64,000 nt of DNA from Paenibacillus alvei DSM 29 (GTDB lineage Bacteria; Bacillota; Bacilli; Paenibacillales; Paenibacillaceae): contig NZ_AMBZ01000002.1 in assembly GCF_000293805.1 (NCBI RefSeq), positions 395,001 to 459,000 of the forward strand. Direction: 5' to 3'. The notes under the pieces were generated by a model. That model did no database searches, was not told the origin of the DNA, and worked only from the letters and a program-made list of their open reading frames with translations. The translations under genes and the position numbers were made by a program. This document shows, piece after piece, positions 45,684-55,443 of the stretch. The first letter of the stretch is position 1. The number at the start of each line of letters is the position of its first letter.

Positions 45684-47009
45684 ATGAAAGCAAACAATAG
45701 ACTCAGCCATATGTTTTGGCGGTGGCATTTCTATGCGGGGTTGTTCATTGCCCCCTTGCTAATTATGTTATCGCTTAGCGGAATTGGATACCTGTTCAAG
45801 TCGGAAATTGAGGATGTCGCATACAAATCACTCTACTTTGGACAGAGCAGCAACACCCACACGTTAACAACGAGTCAAGCGATTACGGCTGCAGAGCAAG
45901 CGTACCCAGGAGAACGCGTGACGAAAATCAGTTATTTCGATGATGAATCGCGCAACACAAGATTCTCCATGCGTGATGAAGCAGGTCGAGAAAGATATGT
46001 ATTTGTAGATCGCAACAAGCAGATCGTCGGGAGCATGCTTGCCGATGACAGCTTCGGAAATATAATGCGAAATTTGCATAGTTCATTGCTCGTAGGTGGA
46101 ACCGTCGTCAACTATACGGTGGAGCTTGCGGCATGTTGGGCAGTATTTCTGATCATCTCTGGCCTCTATATGAGTTGGAAAAAGAGGGCGTCGGCAGCTG
46201 GAACGAAGCGTGAGAAGGTGAAATCGAGGCATACCGTCATCGGTATCATATTCACCATACCGTTGCTAATTCTTATCGTTACAGGGCTGCCTTGGTCTGG
46301 TTTCATGGGCAACCAGATCTATCAACTGGCAGCAAGCAACGAATCACTCGGGTATCCGCAGCTGTATGTGAGCCCGCCGCAATCCGAAGCAAAGGAGCTG
46401 CCATGGGCTACTAGAAAGGAGAAGTCTCCGCAATCTTCATCCGGCTACCTGCCACTCTCTGCAGACGATATCGAGCATATGCTCCATCATTACGGTGTGA
46501 CCAAGCCTTTCGTCTTGAGCCTGCCAGCAGATGAAAAAGACGTCTACACGGCATCTAAATCCGCAGGATCAGGCATTACCGGAATGGATGTCATCAAGCC
46601 TAGCGAGGAAATAACAGCTTACTTCGATCAATATAGCGGCACACAGATTCATAAGATTGACTACCGCGATTACGGGCTTCTCGCCCAGTGGTTCACCTAC
46701 GGAATTCCTTTGCATGAAGGGCATCTATTCGGTTGGCCGAACCAGATTCTATGCCTGCTGACGGTGGTTGCACTGCTTGCCATTGTATACTGGGGAGTTA
46801 AAATGTGGTGGATGCGCAGACCTCGCGGAAGACTTGCAGCACCACCAAGACAACCGCACACGAAATCGATGATCGGCTTCTATGCCATTTTAGTCATTCT
46901 CGGACTGCTCATGCCGCTGCTCGGTATGTCGCTGATTGTCATTGCAGTCGTTGAACTGATACGTTTCCTAGTGTTCCGAGGGAAATCAGCGAAGTCCGTA
47001 ACTGGTTAA
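45684..47009 (+). CDS. PepSY-associated membrane protein
   Basis: A 441-residue protein of the PepSY_TM family (PF03929): an N-terminal MFWRWHFYAGLFIAPLLIMLSLSG helix, an extracellular PepSY-like domain, further helices including HTVIGIIFTIPLLILIVTGLPWSG and HEGHLFGWPNQILCLLTVVALLAIVYWGVKMWW. Relatives are often iron-regulated and linked to siderophore reduction or uptake, but no Fur box was recognised here. AGGAGG lies eleven bases before the ATG. Monocistronic with a terminator. Confidence 0.88.
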   Translation: MKANNRLSHMFWRWHFYAGLFIAPLLIMLSLSGIGYLFKSEIEDVAYKSLYFGQSSNTHTLTTSQAITAAEQAYPGERVTKISYFDDESRNTRFSMRDEAGRERYVFVDRNKQIVGSMLADDSFGNIMRNLHSSLLVGGTVVNYTVELAACWAVFLIISGLYMSWKKRASAAGTKREKVKSRHTVIGIIFTIPLLILIVTGLPWSGFMGNQIYQLAASNESLGYPQLYVSPPQSEAKELPWATRKEKSPQSSSGYLPLSADDIEHMLHHYGVTKPFVLSLPADEKDVYTASKSAGSGITGMDVIKPSEEITAYFDQYSGTQIHKIDYRDYGLLAQWFTYGIPLHEGHLFGWPNQILCLLTVVALLAIVYWGVKMWWMRRPRGRLAAPPRQPHTKSMIGFYAILVILGLLMPLLGMSLIVIAVVELIRFLVFRGKSAKSVTG

Positions 47010-47029
47010 TTATAAGGGTATTGAAATAG

Positions 47030-47063
47030 AAAAGGGGACAGGCCTCGGCCCTCCCCTTTTTTT
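47030..47063 (+). terminator. Terminator after the PepSY membrane protein gene
   Basis: AAAGGGGA..GGCC pairs with GGCC..TCCCCTTT, followed by TTTTT. Confidence 0.85.
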
Positions 47064-47179
47064 GCTATCCCTTTATGGACAGCAAATCTAATTACGATAT
47101 TTTATAAATCTCCTTAGCTGCCTCTTGTACTACACAATTCAGAAAGAAAATTTAAGGGAGTGCGCAGATCATCATCGCC

Positions 47180-47608
47180 TTATCCCTTCACACGCTTCCG
47201 CATCACCTGATGCAGCACTTCCGAGAAGATCAAGCCAATTGCAATTGCGCCGGAAATCATCGATGCCTTGAATGCAAGCTGAATCGCCTGATCATACTGA
47301 TCTTCTACAATATTTCGCATTGCGTCGTATGCCATTCCGCCAGGTACGAGGGGAATAACCCCTGCGACATTGAATACAATTATCGGAGTGCGATACAGCT
47401 TGGCAAATAGATGACTCATCATGGCAATAACGAATGAAGCAGCCAAGCTCGCTGGAATTGGACCGATCTGATTATCTATGCAAATCATATATACGAACCA
47501 GCCTGCCATGCCGACAAACCCACATTGAAGCATCAGCTTCGGCGGACTGTTGAACAATATTCCGAATGCAGCGGATGCTATGAAGCTTACAATGAGCTGC
47601 TCGATCAT
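47180..47608 (-). CDS. Threonine/serine exporter family protein, short subunit (YjjB-like)
   Basis: A 142-residue protein with four to five helices, of the ThrE_2 (PF12821) type: FGILFNSPPKLMLQCGFVGMAGW and FNVAGVIPLVPGGMAYDAMRNIV. It normally pairs with a DUF1212/YjjP partner to form an exporter of organic acids or amino acids; the partner here is the frameshifted gene immediately upstream, so function is doubtful if that lesion is real. Confidence 0.85.
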   Translation of the reverse strand: MIEQLIVSFIASAAFGILFNSPPKLMLQCGFVGMAGWFVYMICIDNQIGPIPASLAASFVIAMMSHLFAKLYRTPIIVFNVAGVIPLVPGGMAYDAMRNIVEDQYDQAIQLAFKASMISGAIAIGLIFSEVLHQVMRKRVKG

Positions 47609-47677
47609 AACAAAATGCCTCCCTCATGCTCTACATCCAAAGTGGTCAACGAATTCGGAATCTGCTGCATTACCGTC

Positions 47678-48434
47678 CTAGGCGAAGGACAATACACAAG
47701 CAACCCCTGCTCCAATCGCGAAGGCAGTTAAAAATGCTTCCGCCCCCTTCGATATGCCGGATACTAAGTGACCCGCCATCAAATCCCGCACAGCGTTGGT
47801 AATAAGCAGCCCCGGAACAAGCGGCATCACCGACCCGATAATGACCTTATCCAGATCACGACCCAGACCGTACCGAACACAGAAATAGGACACGGTTCCG
47901 ACTACAATGGAAGCGAGGAATTCAGAAAAAACTTAATGCGCGATAAACGATGGAAATACAGGAAGAGTGAAAATCCTAGTCCTCCTGCCAACAACGAAGG
48001 TACGAATTCCGGCCATCCGCCACGAAACATAATCGTAAAACAGCCGCTCGAGAGCATCGCTGCTGCAATCTGCAGCCATACCGGATAAGCCAAATTAGAC
48101 ACTTCGATTTTTTCAGCAAGCGATAGGCCTCTGCATAAGACAAGGTTCCGCTGCTTATTTTGCGCGAAATGTCATTCACGAGCGTTACCTTCTTCAAATC
48201 CGTCGATCGCTCGGATATTCGGTACAACCGGGTAATTGGCGCTGACCCGTCGATCGCAAAAATAATGCCTGTCGGCGTCACGAAGCTGTGGCAGTTCTCG
48301 AACCCATACGAAGCGGCGATACGGATCATCGTATCCTCTACCCGATTCGTTTCCCCTCCGCTTTGCAGCATGATTTTTCCTGCCAATAGGCATAGCTGCG
48401 TAATTTCATAGCTTTCATTCGACTGTTCGCTCAT
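47678..48434 (-). pseudogene. ThrE/YjjP-like exporter subunit (DUF1212) with two frameshifts
   Basis: Three consecutive frames together form one DUF1212 protein: MSEQSNESYEITQLCLLAGKIMLQSGGETNRVEDTMIRIA... in the first, VSNLAYPVWLQIAAAMLSSGCFTIMFRGGW in the second and VSYFCVRYGLGRDLDKVIIGSVMPLVPGLLITNAVRDL in the third. Each junction lies at a six-base homopolymer (48108-48113 and about 47927-47932), and each needs one extra base. Restoring both gives 759 nt and 252 residues, the family's usual length. The start ATG 48434 has AGGAGAG seven bases upstream. Confidence 0.85.
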
Positions 48435-48553
48435 CCGATGTCTCTCCTGTGAATGGCATGAATTTCCCATATTGTAACCGACAGAACAATCTTTAGTCTA
48501 TGCCTGCTGATCATGCAAATATTCGCTAAACTCCTTACCCATGAACAGCATCT

Positions 48554-48585
48554 TAAAAAGGCTCACTGAGTCTTAAATGAGCCTT
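48554..48585 (-). terminator. Terminator after the VanS-like gene
   Basis: AAGGCTCA pairs with TGAGCCTT, followed on the minus strand by TTTAAG; about 130 bp past the stop. Confidence 0.65.
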
Positions 48586-48714
48586 GCCATACAGTTGAGC
48601 CTAAGCAGTGTACTCAAGCCCCAACGCCCACCCTGTAAACGTTCCCGCATCTACTTGAAGTTGAATCTGGACAGAAGGCAATGAAGGAATTGCCCCGTCG
48701 CTCGATTGATCCTT

Positions 48715-49947
48715 CTAAACAGCAGGCAGTATCGTTTCGAATGTCGTTTGATACGGATTGCTGTATGCCGCGATTTGCCCTCCATGAACCTCGATAATAC
48801 TTTTCGTAATCGCCAGTCCTAACCCTGTTCCGCCTGTCTCCTTGGAACGGGATTGCTCCACGCGATAGAATCGGTCGAAGATGAATGGTAAATCCCGCTC
48901 CGGTATCGGGTCGCCGTAATTGATAATACGAATGACCGCCTGTTCGTCCAGCGACTGGATCTCGATGTCGATATATCGCCCCTTGCGACCATACTGAATC
49001 GCATTTGACAATAAATTTTCGTAAGCCCGAACGAGCCTGTCGCCGTCTGCTAGAACCTTGAGCGTTTCCTTTTCTACATTCAGTCTGCACTCCAAGCCTG
49101 CCTTTTCCAGAATCGGTACGAATTCTTCCACTAATTGACGGATAAAGCTCGTAATATGCAGTTCCTGTACTTGAAGCGGAAGTCCATTATTAATGCGTGT
49201 ATACTCGAACAGATCGTCGATCAATTTTTTCAAGTCGAGCGCTTTTTCATAGGCTATGTTGACATAATAGCGAATCTCCACCTCGTCATGATAACGATCC
49301 TTCTCAATAAGCTCGAGGAAACCGAGTATAGATGTTAGCGGTGTGCGCAAATCATGCGATACCCCCGTAATGAGATCGCTCTTTGTTTTCTCCGCCTTCC
49401 GTTCTTCCTCAATCGATTGGCTTAACTGCCGACTCATTCGGTTAATGCTCTCCGCTACTTTGCCCAGCATTTGAACTGATCTTACCGGTATTTCATGCTG
49501 CAGCTCACCCGTGGCGATTTCGCCCAGCCCATGAGTGATCTCTTGCAGGTAGCTGTCTAATTCAGTCGCTACATCATTAATTCGATGTGCAATATCTCCT
49601 AGCTCGTCCGACGAATCGATCTGAATCTCCACATCGAAATTTCCGTTCGCCATCTCCTGAAGCCCATTTGAGATCTGTGTTATCTGACTCAATATAGGAC
49701 GACTCAGTTGATAGTAGCTAAAAATAAATAATAGGCATCCTGATATGACATAGACGGGCCTTGAGCCGATATTGTTGATCACCCATGTCAATGCTATATT
49801 ATACGGCTTGTGCTGCATCAAATAAGAAACCAGCAGCTGCCCAAGCAGCAAAATAATACCCGTAGCACCGATACTGGCAATAAACGTAATCAGGAATTTC
49901 CACCGAATCGAATTCAGCCATTTTGATGTCATGAATCGTCTCTTCAT
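48715..49947 (-). CDS. VanS-like sensor histidine kinase
   Basis: A 410-residue kinase with two N-terminal membrane segments (about 16-42 and 62-80), a HAMP-like region (ISNGLQEMANGNFDVEIQIDSSDELGDIAHRIN), HisKA with SHDLRTPLTSILGFLELI and an HATPase domain with NLLSNAIQYG and GGTGLGLAI. A second HAMP-like unit (ITHGLGEIATGELQHEIPV) appears to follow the first. It lies 8 bp after the response regulator gene. Similar to VanS/YcbM-type envelope-stress kinases; no van resistance genes adjoin. Confidence 0.92.
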   Translation of the reverse strand: MKRRFMTSKWLNSIRWKFLITFIASIGATGIILLLGQLLVSYLMQHKPYNIALTWVINNIGSRPVYVISGCLLFIFSYYQLSRPILSQITQISNGLQEMANGNFDVEIQIDSSDELGDIAHRINDVATELDSYLQEITHGLGEIATGELQHEIPVRSVQMLGKVAESINRMSRQLSQSIEEERKAEKTKSDLITGVSHDLRTPLTSILGFLELIEKDRYHDEVEIRYYVNIAYEKALDLKKLIDDLFEYTRINNGLPLQVQELHITSFIRQLVEEFVPILEKAGLECRLNVEKETLKVLADGDRLVRAYENLLSNAIQYGRKGRYIDIEIQSLDEQAVIRIINYGDPIPERDLPFIFDRFYRVEQSRSKETGGTGLGLAITKSIIEVHGGQIAAYSNPYQTTFETILPAV

Positions 49948-49955
49948 ATCCGCTC

Positions 49956-50651
49956 CTATCCCAGTTTATAGCCGATTCCCCACACCGTCTTAATATATTG
50001 CGGGTTTTGGCGATCCTTCTCGATTTTTTCCCTTATCTTACGAATATGTACCATTACTGTGTTTTTAGATTCCATGAAGGGCTCGTTCCACACTTCCTCG
50101 TAAATCTTTTCCATGCTCAGCACGATCCCGCGATTCACCGCAAGCAGCTTTAATATGGCGAACTCCCGTGGTGTCAGCTTTACCGGAATATCATCTACCA
50201 TCACCGTATAGTTCGCCGTATTGATCACCATATCGTCAATGAAGATTTCATGTTCATTGTACTGAATTCCCTCTTGCCGGAATTGTTTCGTTCTCCGTAG
50301 CAGAGACTTAATCCGCGCCATCAGCACAAGCGGGTTAAACGGCTTCGTCTCATAGTCATCGGCGCCAATGCTAAGCCCTGTAATTTTATCTATATCCTGA
50401 TCCTTCGCGGACAACATAATAATAGGGGTGTTGCGTTCCTCCCGAATCTTCATGCATGCTTGTATGCCATCCATATGAGGCATCATCACATCCAAAATAA
50501 TCAGCTGCACATCATGCTTCTCCAGCAGCTCCAAAGCCTCTAATCCATTGGATGCCTGAAGCAAATCGTAACCTTCATTCTTCAAATAAATTTGCAAAAG
50601 TTCAATAATTTCCTTCTCATCATCAACGACAAGAACGGTTTCCTTGCCCAT
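49956..50651 (-). CDS. VanR-like OmpR-family response regulator
   Basis: A 231-residue regulator: DDEKEI acidic pocket, phospho-acceptor Asp in LIILDVMMPHMDG, Lys in YETKPFNPL, and a winged helix with VMVHIRKIREKIEKDRQNPQYIKTVWGIGYKL. First gene of a two-gene operon with the kinase. Targets are not evident from the window. Confidence 0.94.
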   Translation of the reverse strand: MGKETVLVVDDEKEIIELLQIYLKNEGYDLLQASNGLEALELLEKHDVQLIILDVMMPHMDGIQACMKIREERNTPIIMLSAKDQDIDKITGLSIGADDYETKPFNPLVLMARIKSLLRRTKQFRQEGIQYNEHEIFIDDMVINTANYTVMVDDIPVKLTPREFAILKLLAVNRGIVLSMEKIYEEVWNEPFMESKNTVMVHIRKIREKIEKDRQNPQYIKTVWGIGYKLG

Positions 50652-51040
50652 GTGACTATCTCCCTTTCCATGTATGCTAACAAAACGCTTCTGCTTGAAG
50701 GAGCGTCTTCCTTTGGTACATACTAATTCAGCTTCCAGCTAATTACTCCTTTTCTTACAGCGGAATGAATACAACCCCCTTATGCCATTCCAGTTCTGCT
50801 GCTTACGTAAAAAGCGATATATATTATGACGTCCTGCTAGGGAAATTGTTCCTTTCGTTAAGTGAATATTAAGGAATTCAGAATTTGATAAGGATTTGGC
50901 TCGAAGCCAGAGACAGCTAAATTGGCCATAAGGCCGCTTTGCTGCACCGTCCCGATAAGTCAGCAGGAAATATCATACCAGGAGCAACTTATCCCGCTAC
51001 ACTGGAACAAGAGATGACATTAGTGAAGGGAGATTTATTT
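50652..51040. other. Divergent intergenic region
   Basis: Separates the leftward two-component operon from the rightward C45 hydrolase. The stretch near 50890-50990 contains several short self-complementary pieces (GGCTCGAAGCC, TTGGCCATAAGGCC) that could fold, but they match no riboswitch known to me. Confidence 0.4.
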
Positions 51041-52159
51041 ATGCAGCAAATACAAGGCTATTTTTCTTCTATCGAGGGAACGCGTTATGAGGCGGGGTAC
51101 CAGCAAGGGGAGTTTGCGAAGAAGCATCCTCACTTTTTACAAGGCATTTTATTGAACGAGCCGTTACCTGTTGATCAATGGAAAGAAGCAGTCGCACTGC
51201 TCGAACAATATTGTCCGGGAATAACGGAGGAAATTGACGGTTTCTGTGCGGCATTAGAAGTGCCGCCATCACTGATTTCTTATTACGCTAACTCTGCTCT
51301 TCATTCAGGATGCAGCCATTGTGCCATCCTGCCGGCTAAAACGGCGAATGGGCACACGTACATGCTCCGCAATTACGATCTTTCACCTAATGTTGATGAT
51401 ATGAGGTTATGTTCTACGTCGATCGAGAAGGCATATAAGCATACTGGATTTTCCGTATTTTTGTTCGGTAGAACGGAGGGCATGAATGAGCATGGATTAT
51501 GTGTTACCTTCTCCGCCTGCGGGATGCCTGTAGGCAACGCGCCCGGTATGAGACCTCCTAGAGCTAGCGGCTTGCAATTCTGGGCCGTGGTACGAGCCGT
51601 CTTAGAGCAATGCCGCAATGTCAGTGAAGCGGTGCGACTTGTGAAAGAAATGCCGATTGCATCCAACATGAACCTCATCGTGTGCGATCCGCATGGCCAT
51701 GCAGCGCTAATCGAAACCTTTGACGGGCACAAAGCAATTCGCGAGGTAGAAGAGGCGAGCCAAGCTCCTTATGTCGCAGCCACGAATCATCCGTTGTTTG
51801 CAGATATTGAGCAGCTTGAACCCGGCAAGCTGAACCATTCGGTCATCCGCCAACACATCCTGCAGCAATTCTTGGAGAAGCCTGCTTCTGTAACGATGGA
51901 GGATCTGCAGTCCTTGGTCTCAACCGAATACCCGCAAGGCTTGGCCGTTCATAATTACAATCAGTGGTTCGGCACATTGCGATCCATGCTGTTCGATTTG
52001 GATGACCGAATCATCAATATATGCTTTGGTTCTCCAATTGATAATCCATGGTATACTGTGCCCGTAGGCGGGAAAATGCCGGTAGATCGTGTACAGGTAA
52101 CGATGCAGCACCATGATTATGCACCTGATTTTTGGCAAATGAAAATAAGTGGTGATTAG
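51041..52159 (+). CDS. C45 family acyltransferase/hydrolase (Ntn-hydrolase-like)
   Basis: A 372-residue protein resembling acyl-CoA:6-aminopenicillanate acyltransferase and related C45 self-processing hydrolases: a leading YQQGEFAKKHP region, the candidate nucleophile in HSGCSHCAI (Cys91, Cys94), then RNYD (110-113), FLFGRTEGMNEHGLCVTFSA and YVAATNHPLF. It would mature by cleavage before a cysteine and act on amide bonds; the substrate is unknown. ATG 51041 is chosen for AAGGGAG upstream. Two bases separate it from the AraC-type gene, implying an operon. Confidence 0.85.
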   Translation: MQQIQGYFSSIEGTRYEAGYQQGEFAKKHPHFLQGILLNEPLPVDQWKEAVALLEQYCPGITEEIDGFCAALEVPPSLISYYANSALHSGCSHCAILPAKTANGHTYMLRNYDLSPNVDDMRLCSTSIEKAYKHTGFSVFLFGRTEGMNEHGLCVTFSACGMPVGNAPGMRPPRASGLQFWAVVRAVLEQCRNVSEAVRLVKEMPIASNMNLIVCDPHGHAALIETFDGHKAIREVEEASQAPYVAATNHPLFADIEQLEPGKLNHSVIRQHILQQFLEKPASVTMEDLQSLVSTEYPQGLAVHNYNQWFGTLRSMLFDLDDRIINICFGSPIDNPWYTVPVGGKMPVDRVQVTMQHHDYAPDFWQMKISGD

Positions 52160-52161
52160 TT

Positions 52162-53046
52162 ATGCAAACATATAAGAAACAAATTGAACAAGCGACTCGA
52201 TTCATCGAATCACATTTGACAGAGCGGCTGGATGCAGAGCGTGTAGCCGCCTCTGTCCATTTATCATACTATCATTTTCATCGTATCTTTGCTGCAATGA
52301 CAGGGGAAACACTCGGCGACTACATTCGCAAGCGTAGATTAACCGAAGCAGCCGTAGCCTTACTTTCGAGCGAGCGTTCTATATTGGACATTGCCTTAGA
52401 ATATCAATTCGAATCCCAAGAGGCCTTCTCCCGTTCCTTCAAGCAAGTATTCGGCGCAACGCCTGGCAGCTTCCGCAAGCGCAGCATGCGCCCTATATTC
52501 CTGGAGAAGGGCACACTGTTGGGCGATCGTCTGCAGCATCGGCTGGATACCATTAGCCTTGTCCCCAACATCGCAGAAATAGAGGATGATATTCATGTCG
52601 TAGGGGTTAGCGGAGCTGTCTCTCCCGATCACAATACGATACCGAAACTGTGGGAGGAACTACTCCAACGGCGTCACGAGATTCAAGCTTTGACGCCGGA
52701 GCTCACTGGCTACGGAATATGTCCGCCGCAGCACGATGTCGAGTTCAGGGACATCACAGAGCACTCGCCGTTTGGACACATGGCTGGATTCTCCGTGGAG
52801 CGTATTGCTGACATTCCCCATGGCATGCGTGCGTATACGATATTTGCGGGTGCCTATGCCGTCTTCAAGCATATAGGGACTACCCAGCAGCTTCGAAGCA
52901 CGTATGATTACATCTGGGGAACATGGCTGAGCAACACACCGCTTCGCCTCGCCGATCGGGCAGACTTCGAGATATATGGATGTGACTTCTATGGTCCGCA
53001 TCATCCACAGTCGACGATATGGATTTACATCCCCATTCAAAAATAG
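52162..53046 (+). CDS. AraC family regulator with GyrI-like effector domain
   Basis: A 294-residue regulator with two AraC helix-turn-helix units at residues 8-105 (YYHFHRIFAAMTGETLGDYIRKRRLTEAAVALLSS; FESQEAFSRSFKQVFGATPGSFRK) and a C-terminal GyrI/Rob-type ligand-binding domain (about 130-294, with YAVFKHIGT and FEIYG). Such proteins sense small hydrophobic ligands. It lies directly after the C45 hydrolase and may control it. Confidence 0.93.
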   Translation: MQTYKKQIEQATRFIESHLTERLDAERVAASVHLSYYHFHRIFAAMTGETLGDYIRKRRLTEAAVALLSSERSILDIALEYQFESQEAFSRSFKQVFGATPGSFRKRSMRPIFLEKGTLLGDRLQHRLDTISLVPNIAEIEDDIHVVGVSGAVSPDHNTIPKLWEELLQRRHEIQALTPELTGYGICPPQHDVEFRDITEHSPFGHMAGFSVERIADIPHGMRAYTIFAGAYAVFKHIGTTQQLRSTYDYIWGTWLSNTPLRLADRADFEIYGCDFYGPHHPQSTIWIYIPIQK

Positions 53047-53183
53047 AAAAGGTTCATGAAGAAGGGGATGGCTCACTCCCTCGAATAACGTTCCAAAGAG
53101 ACATTGCCACAAATAGGGTAAAGTCCTGCCATTCGTGGTAAGATGAAGAGAGTTTGATACGCTACTATTCAGAGGTGAATGTC

Positions 53184-54422
53184 GTGAAACAAGAACTAAT
53201 TGAACGCTTTACATCCTATGTCAAAGTGAATACCCAATCCAACGACGACAGCGAAACTTGCCCTTCCACACCTGGACAGCTCGATTTGGCACGCCTGCTC
53301 GTTGATGAGCTGAAAGCGCTCGGCATGGAAGAAGTGACAATGGACGAGAACGGCTACGTCATGGCTACGCTTCCTGCTAATACAGACAAGGACATTCCTA
53401 CGATCGGATTTTTGTCCCATATAGACACCGCTACCGAGCTTTCTGGGGAGGGCGTGAACCCTCAACTGGTTGAAAATTACGATGGCAAGGACATTGTGCT
53501 CAATGAAGCTCAAGGCGTTGTTCTCTCGCCAAAAGACTTCCCTGAATTACATAATTACATCGGACATACGCTCGTTACGACTGATGGCACAACATTGCTT
53601 GGCGCAGACGACAAAGCCGGCATTGCCGAGATTATGACAGCGATGGCGTACTTGATCCGCAACCCAGAAATCAAGCACGGGAAGGTTCGCGTTGCCTTCA
53701 CGCCGGACGAGGAAATCGGCAGAGGCCCTCATCGCTTCGATGTAGAAGCATTCAATGCTCGATATGCTTACACCGTAGACGGAGGCCCGCTTGGTGAGCT
53801 GGAATATGAGAGCTTCAATGCTGCACAAGCTACACTAACCTTTAAGGGCAAGAACGTTCACCCAGGTACGGCTAAAAATAAAATGGTCAATGCAGCGAAA
53901 ATCGCCATGGAATTCAACAGCCAGCTTCCCGTTGAGGAAGCGCCTGAATCGACAGAAGGCTATGAGGGCTTCTACCATCTATCTTCCATTAGCGGCGATG
54001 TAGAGCTGACAAAGCTCCGCTACATTATTCGTGATTTCGATAGAGATAACTTTAATGCTCGCAAGCAGAACATGGAGAACATCGTGAAGAGCTTGCAAGA
54101 GAAGTATGGAGCCGAACGCATCAGCCTTGAGCTGAAGGATCAATATTACAATATGCGTGAAAAAATCGAGCCCGTGAAGCACATTGTCGATATTGCCTAT
54201 AAAGCGATGAAAAACATTGGCGTAGAGCCTGTAATTAAGCCAATCCGCGGCGGTACAGACGGTTCGCAATTGTCTTATATGGGGCTGCCTACACCGAACA
54301 TTTTCACAGGCGGCGAAAACTATCATGGCCGCTATGAGTATGTGTCTGTAGACAATATGCAGAAGGCTACTGAGGTCATTGTTGAAATTGTAAAGTTGTT
54401 CGAACAGCAAGGCGCTGAATAA
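53184..54422 (+). CDS. pepT: Peptidase T (tripeptide aminopeptidase)
   Basis: A 412-residue M20B di-zinc aminopeptidase releasing the N-terminal residue of tripeptides. Metal ligands lie in [39 protein letters not shown] and [19 protein letters not shown]; the C-terminal [37 protein letters not shown] is diagnostic. Start is GTG 53184 with GAGGTG eight bases upstream; the 30 bases further upstream are open but lack a signal. Confidence 0.97.
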   Translation: MKQELIERFTSYVKVNTQSNDDSETCPSTPGQLDLARLLVDELKALGMEEVTMDENGYVMATLPANTDKDIPTIGFLSHIDTATELSGEGVNPQLVENYDGKDIVLNEAQGVVLSPKDFPELHNYIGHTLVTTDGTTLLGADDKAGIAEIMTAMAYLIRNPEIKHGKVRVAFTPDEEIGRGPHRFDVEAFNARYAYTVDGGPLGELEYESFNAAQATLTFKGKNVHPGTAKNKMVNAAKIAMEFNSQLPVEEAPESTEGYEGFYHLSSISGDVELTKLRYIIRDFDRDNFNARKQNMENIVKSLQEKYGAERISLELKDQYYNMREKIEPVKHIVDIAYKAMKNIGVEPVIKPIRGGTDGSQLSYMGLPTPNIFTGGENYHGRYEYVSVDNMQKATEVIVEIVKLFEQQGAE

Positions 54423-54450
54423 GGAAGACAGAAATGAAATTACCCGCTTA

Positions 54451-54651
54451 AGTAACCGAAGAATAGCAGGCTGTACCAGCAAGAACTTCCTTTCCTGTTG
54501 AACAGCCTGTTATTGTTTACAGTAGTGAGGCTATGCCTGCCGCATAATCACGATGCACGCGCTACACGATATCTTAGCAATGCATATGGGATTTCGCCTC
54601 AAGGAAATCGATCGTCTTTCCCTTGGAACAGGAATGGAAGATTGAAGACTA
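54451..54651 (-). repeat. Diverged copy of the 3' end of the TetM-like gene
   Basis: About 200 bp that align with 56021-56231. Both contain the terminator hairpin (AATAGCAGGCTGT paired with ACAGCCTGTTATT here), the GCATAATCACGATGCA block and the 3' coding end. On the minus strand the coding part reads SSIF..CSKG, ending SHMHC and a stop, against SSIFCSKG, ending SHMHS in the intact gene. The hairpin now ends the pepT transcript. Together the copies bound a 1.4-kb cassette. Confidence 0.85.
54462..54514 (+). terminator. Terminator used by pepT (inside the repeat copy)
   Basis: AATAGCAGGCTGT pairs with ACAGCCTGTTATT, followed by GTTTAC; 40 bp past the pepT stop. Confidence 0.65.
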
Positions 54652-54897
54652 TGATAAGTCTGAATACTACTCACCAATATGTCCGCAAACCATCAACACA
54701 ACTAACCCCAACATCATCTCGCAGCTTACCGACTATTCTCATCACCGATATCAGGTAACCATATCCTACATTCATTCATAATCATTGTAGAATATTGAAA
54801 TGTTTTGTCATATTGGAAATATATACTATGCATATATAATGCTATGTGATACTATGAAAATGTGGAAAAATTTAAAAGAAAAGGAGCGTTACAAAAC
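54652..54897. other. AT-rich region upstream of the second secreted-protein gene
   Basis: No gene. Increasingly AT-rich towards 54897 and containing the promoter region of the secreted-protein gene; no exact promoter could be fixed. Confidence 0.4.
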
Positions 54898-55443
54898 ATG
54901 AAGATTGCCACAAATAACAAGTGGGTCAAGGGTTTAATTTCTTTGGTTGTATTCTCCATGTTTGTTACCTTTGGTCTTTCGTCAGGATCAGTTGCTACTG
55001 CAGCTGAAAGCCCAGATCCTGAGATGGAAAAATTCCAAAGCATTTCTCAGAATTCTTTTCAACGTATTCTAAATGACATTTATAACATTCCAGATGAAGT
55101 CTTACATTCAAATGATGCGTCGACTATTAATAATTACTTTATAAGTATAGGCAGCCAAGTAAAAGTTACAGATTCCGACGATTATGAAGAGTTGATCCAA
55201 CCTGCTGGAGTTTGGGAATGTGGATTAGCTATTGCAGGTTTAGTTGTGACCACTGCCGTGCCAATCGCTAAGATTGTGAAAATAGGCAAATTAGTCAAAA
55301 GTTTGGGTGGCGCTGCCGAAGCGGCTAAAGTAATTTGGGGCGCTTCGTTTGCAAGTGAGAAATGGAAAGCTTTAGGCTCAGCTGCTAAAGATTTGGTTGC
55401 TGAATTGGCAGGAATCACAGCTGTTAGCAAGGCTTGCTTTTGA
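54898..55443 (+). CDS. Secreted two-cysteine protein, paralogue 2 (unrecognised family)
   Basis: A 181-residue protein, the same length as the 29.4 kb gene. Signal peptide MKIATNNKWVKGLISLVVFSMFVTFG with an ATAAE cleavage region, an acidic linker, helical YNIPDEVLHSND..TINNYFISIGSQVKV (compare IERMPNDVIQ..AIMEWFNANTEFRV), then hydrophobic WECGLAIAGLVVTTAVPIAKIVKIGKLVKSLGG and the end AVSKACF. Two cysteines only, Cys108 and Cys180, again at the start of the hydrophobic part and next to the C-terminus. AAAGGAG lies eleven bases before the ATG. It sits in a cassette bounded by copies of the TetM-like 3' end. Confidence 0.8.
   Translation: MKIATNNKWVKGLISLVVFSMFVTFGLSSGSVATAAESPDPEMEKFQSISQNSFQRILNDIYNIPDEVLHSNDASTINNYFISIGSQVKVTDSDDYEELIQPAGVWECGLAIAGLVVTTAVPIAKIVKIGKLVKSLGGAAEAAKVIWGASFASEKWKALGSAAKDLVAELAGITAVSKACF

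Noticed and set aside
48614..49090. Long antisense-like frame at the 3' end of the VanS-like gene
   Set aside because: It is a different frame of a well-supported kinase gene and has no protein-like character.
50880..51000. Structured RNA before the C45 hydrolase gene
   Set aside because: Several short self-complementary pieces but no match to a known riboswitch and no clear overall fold.
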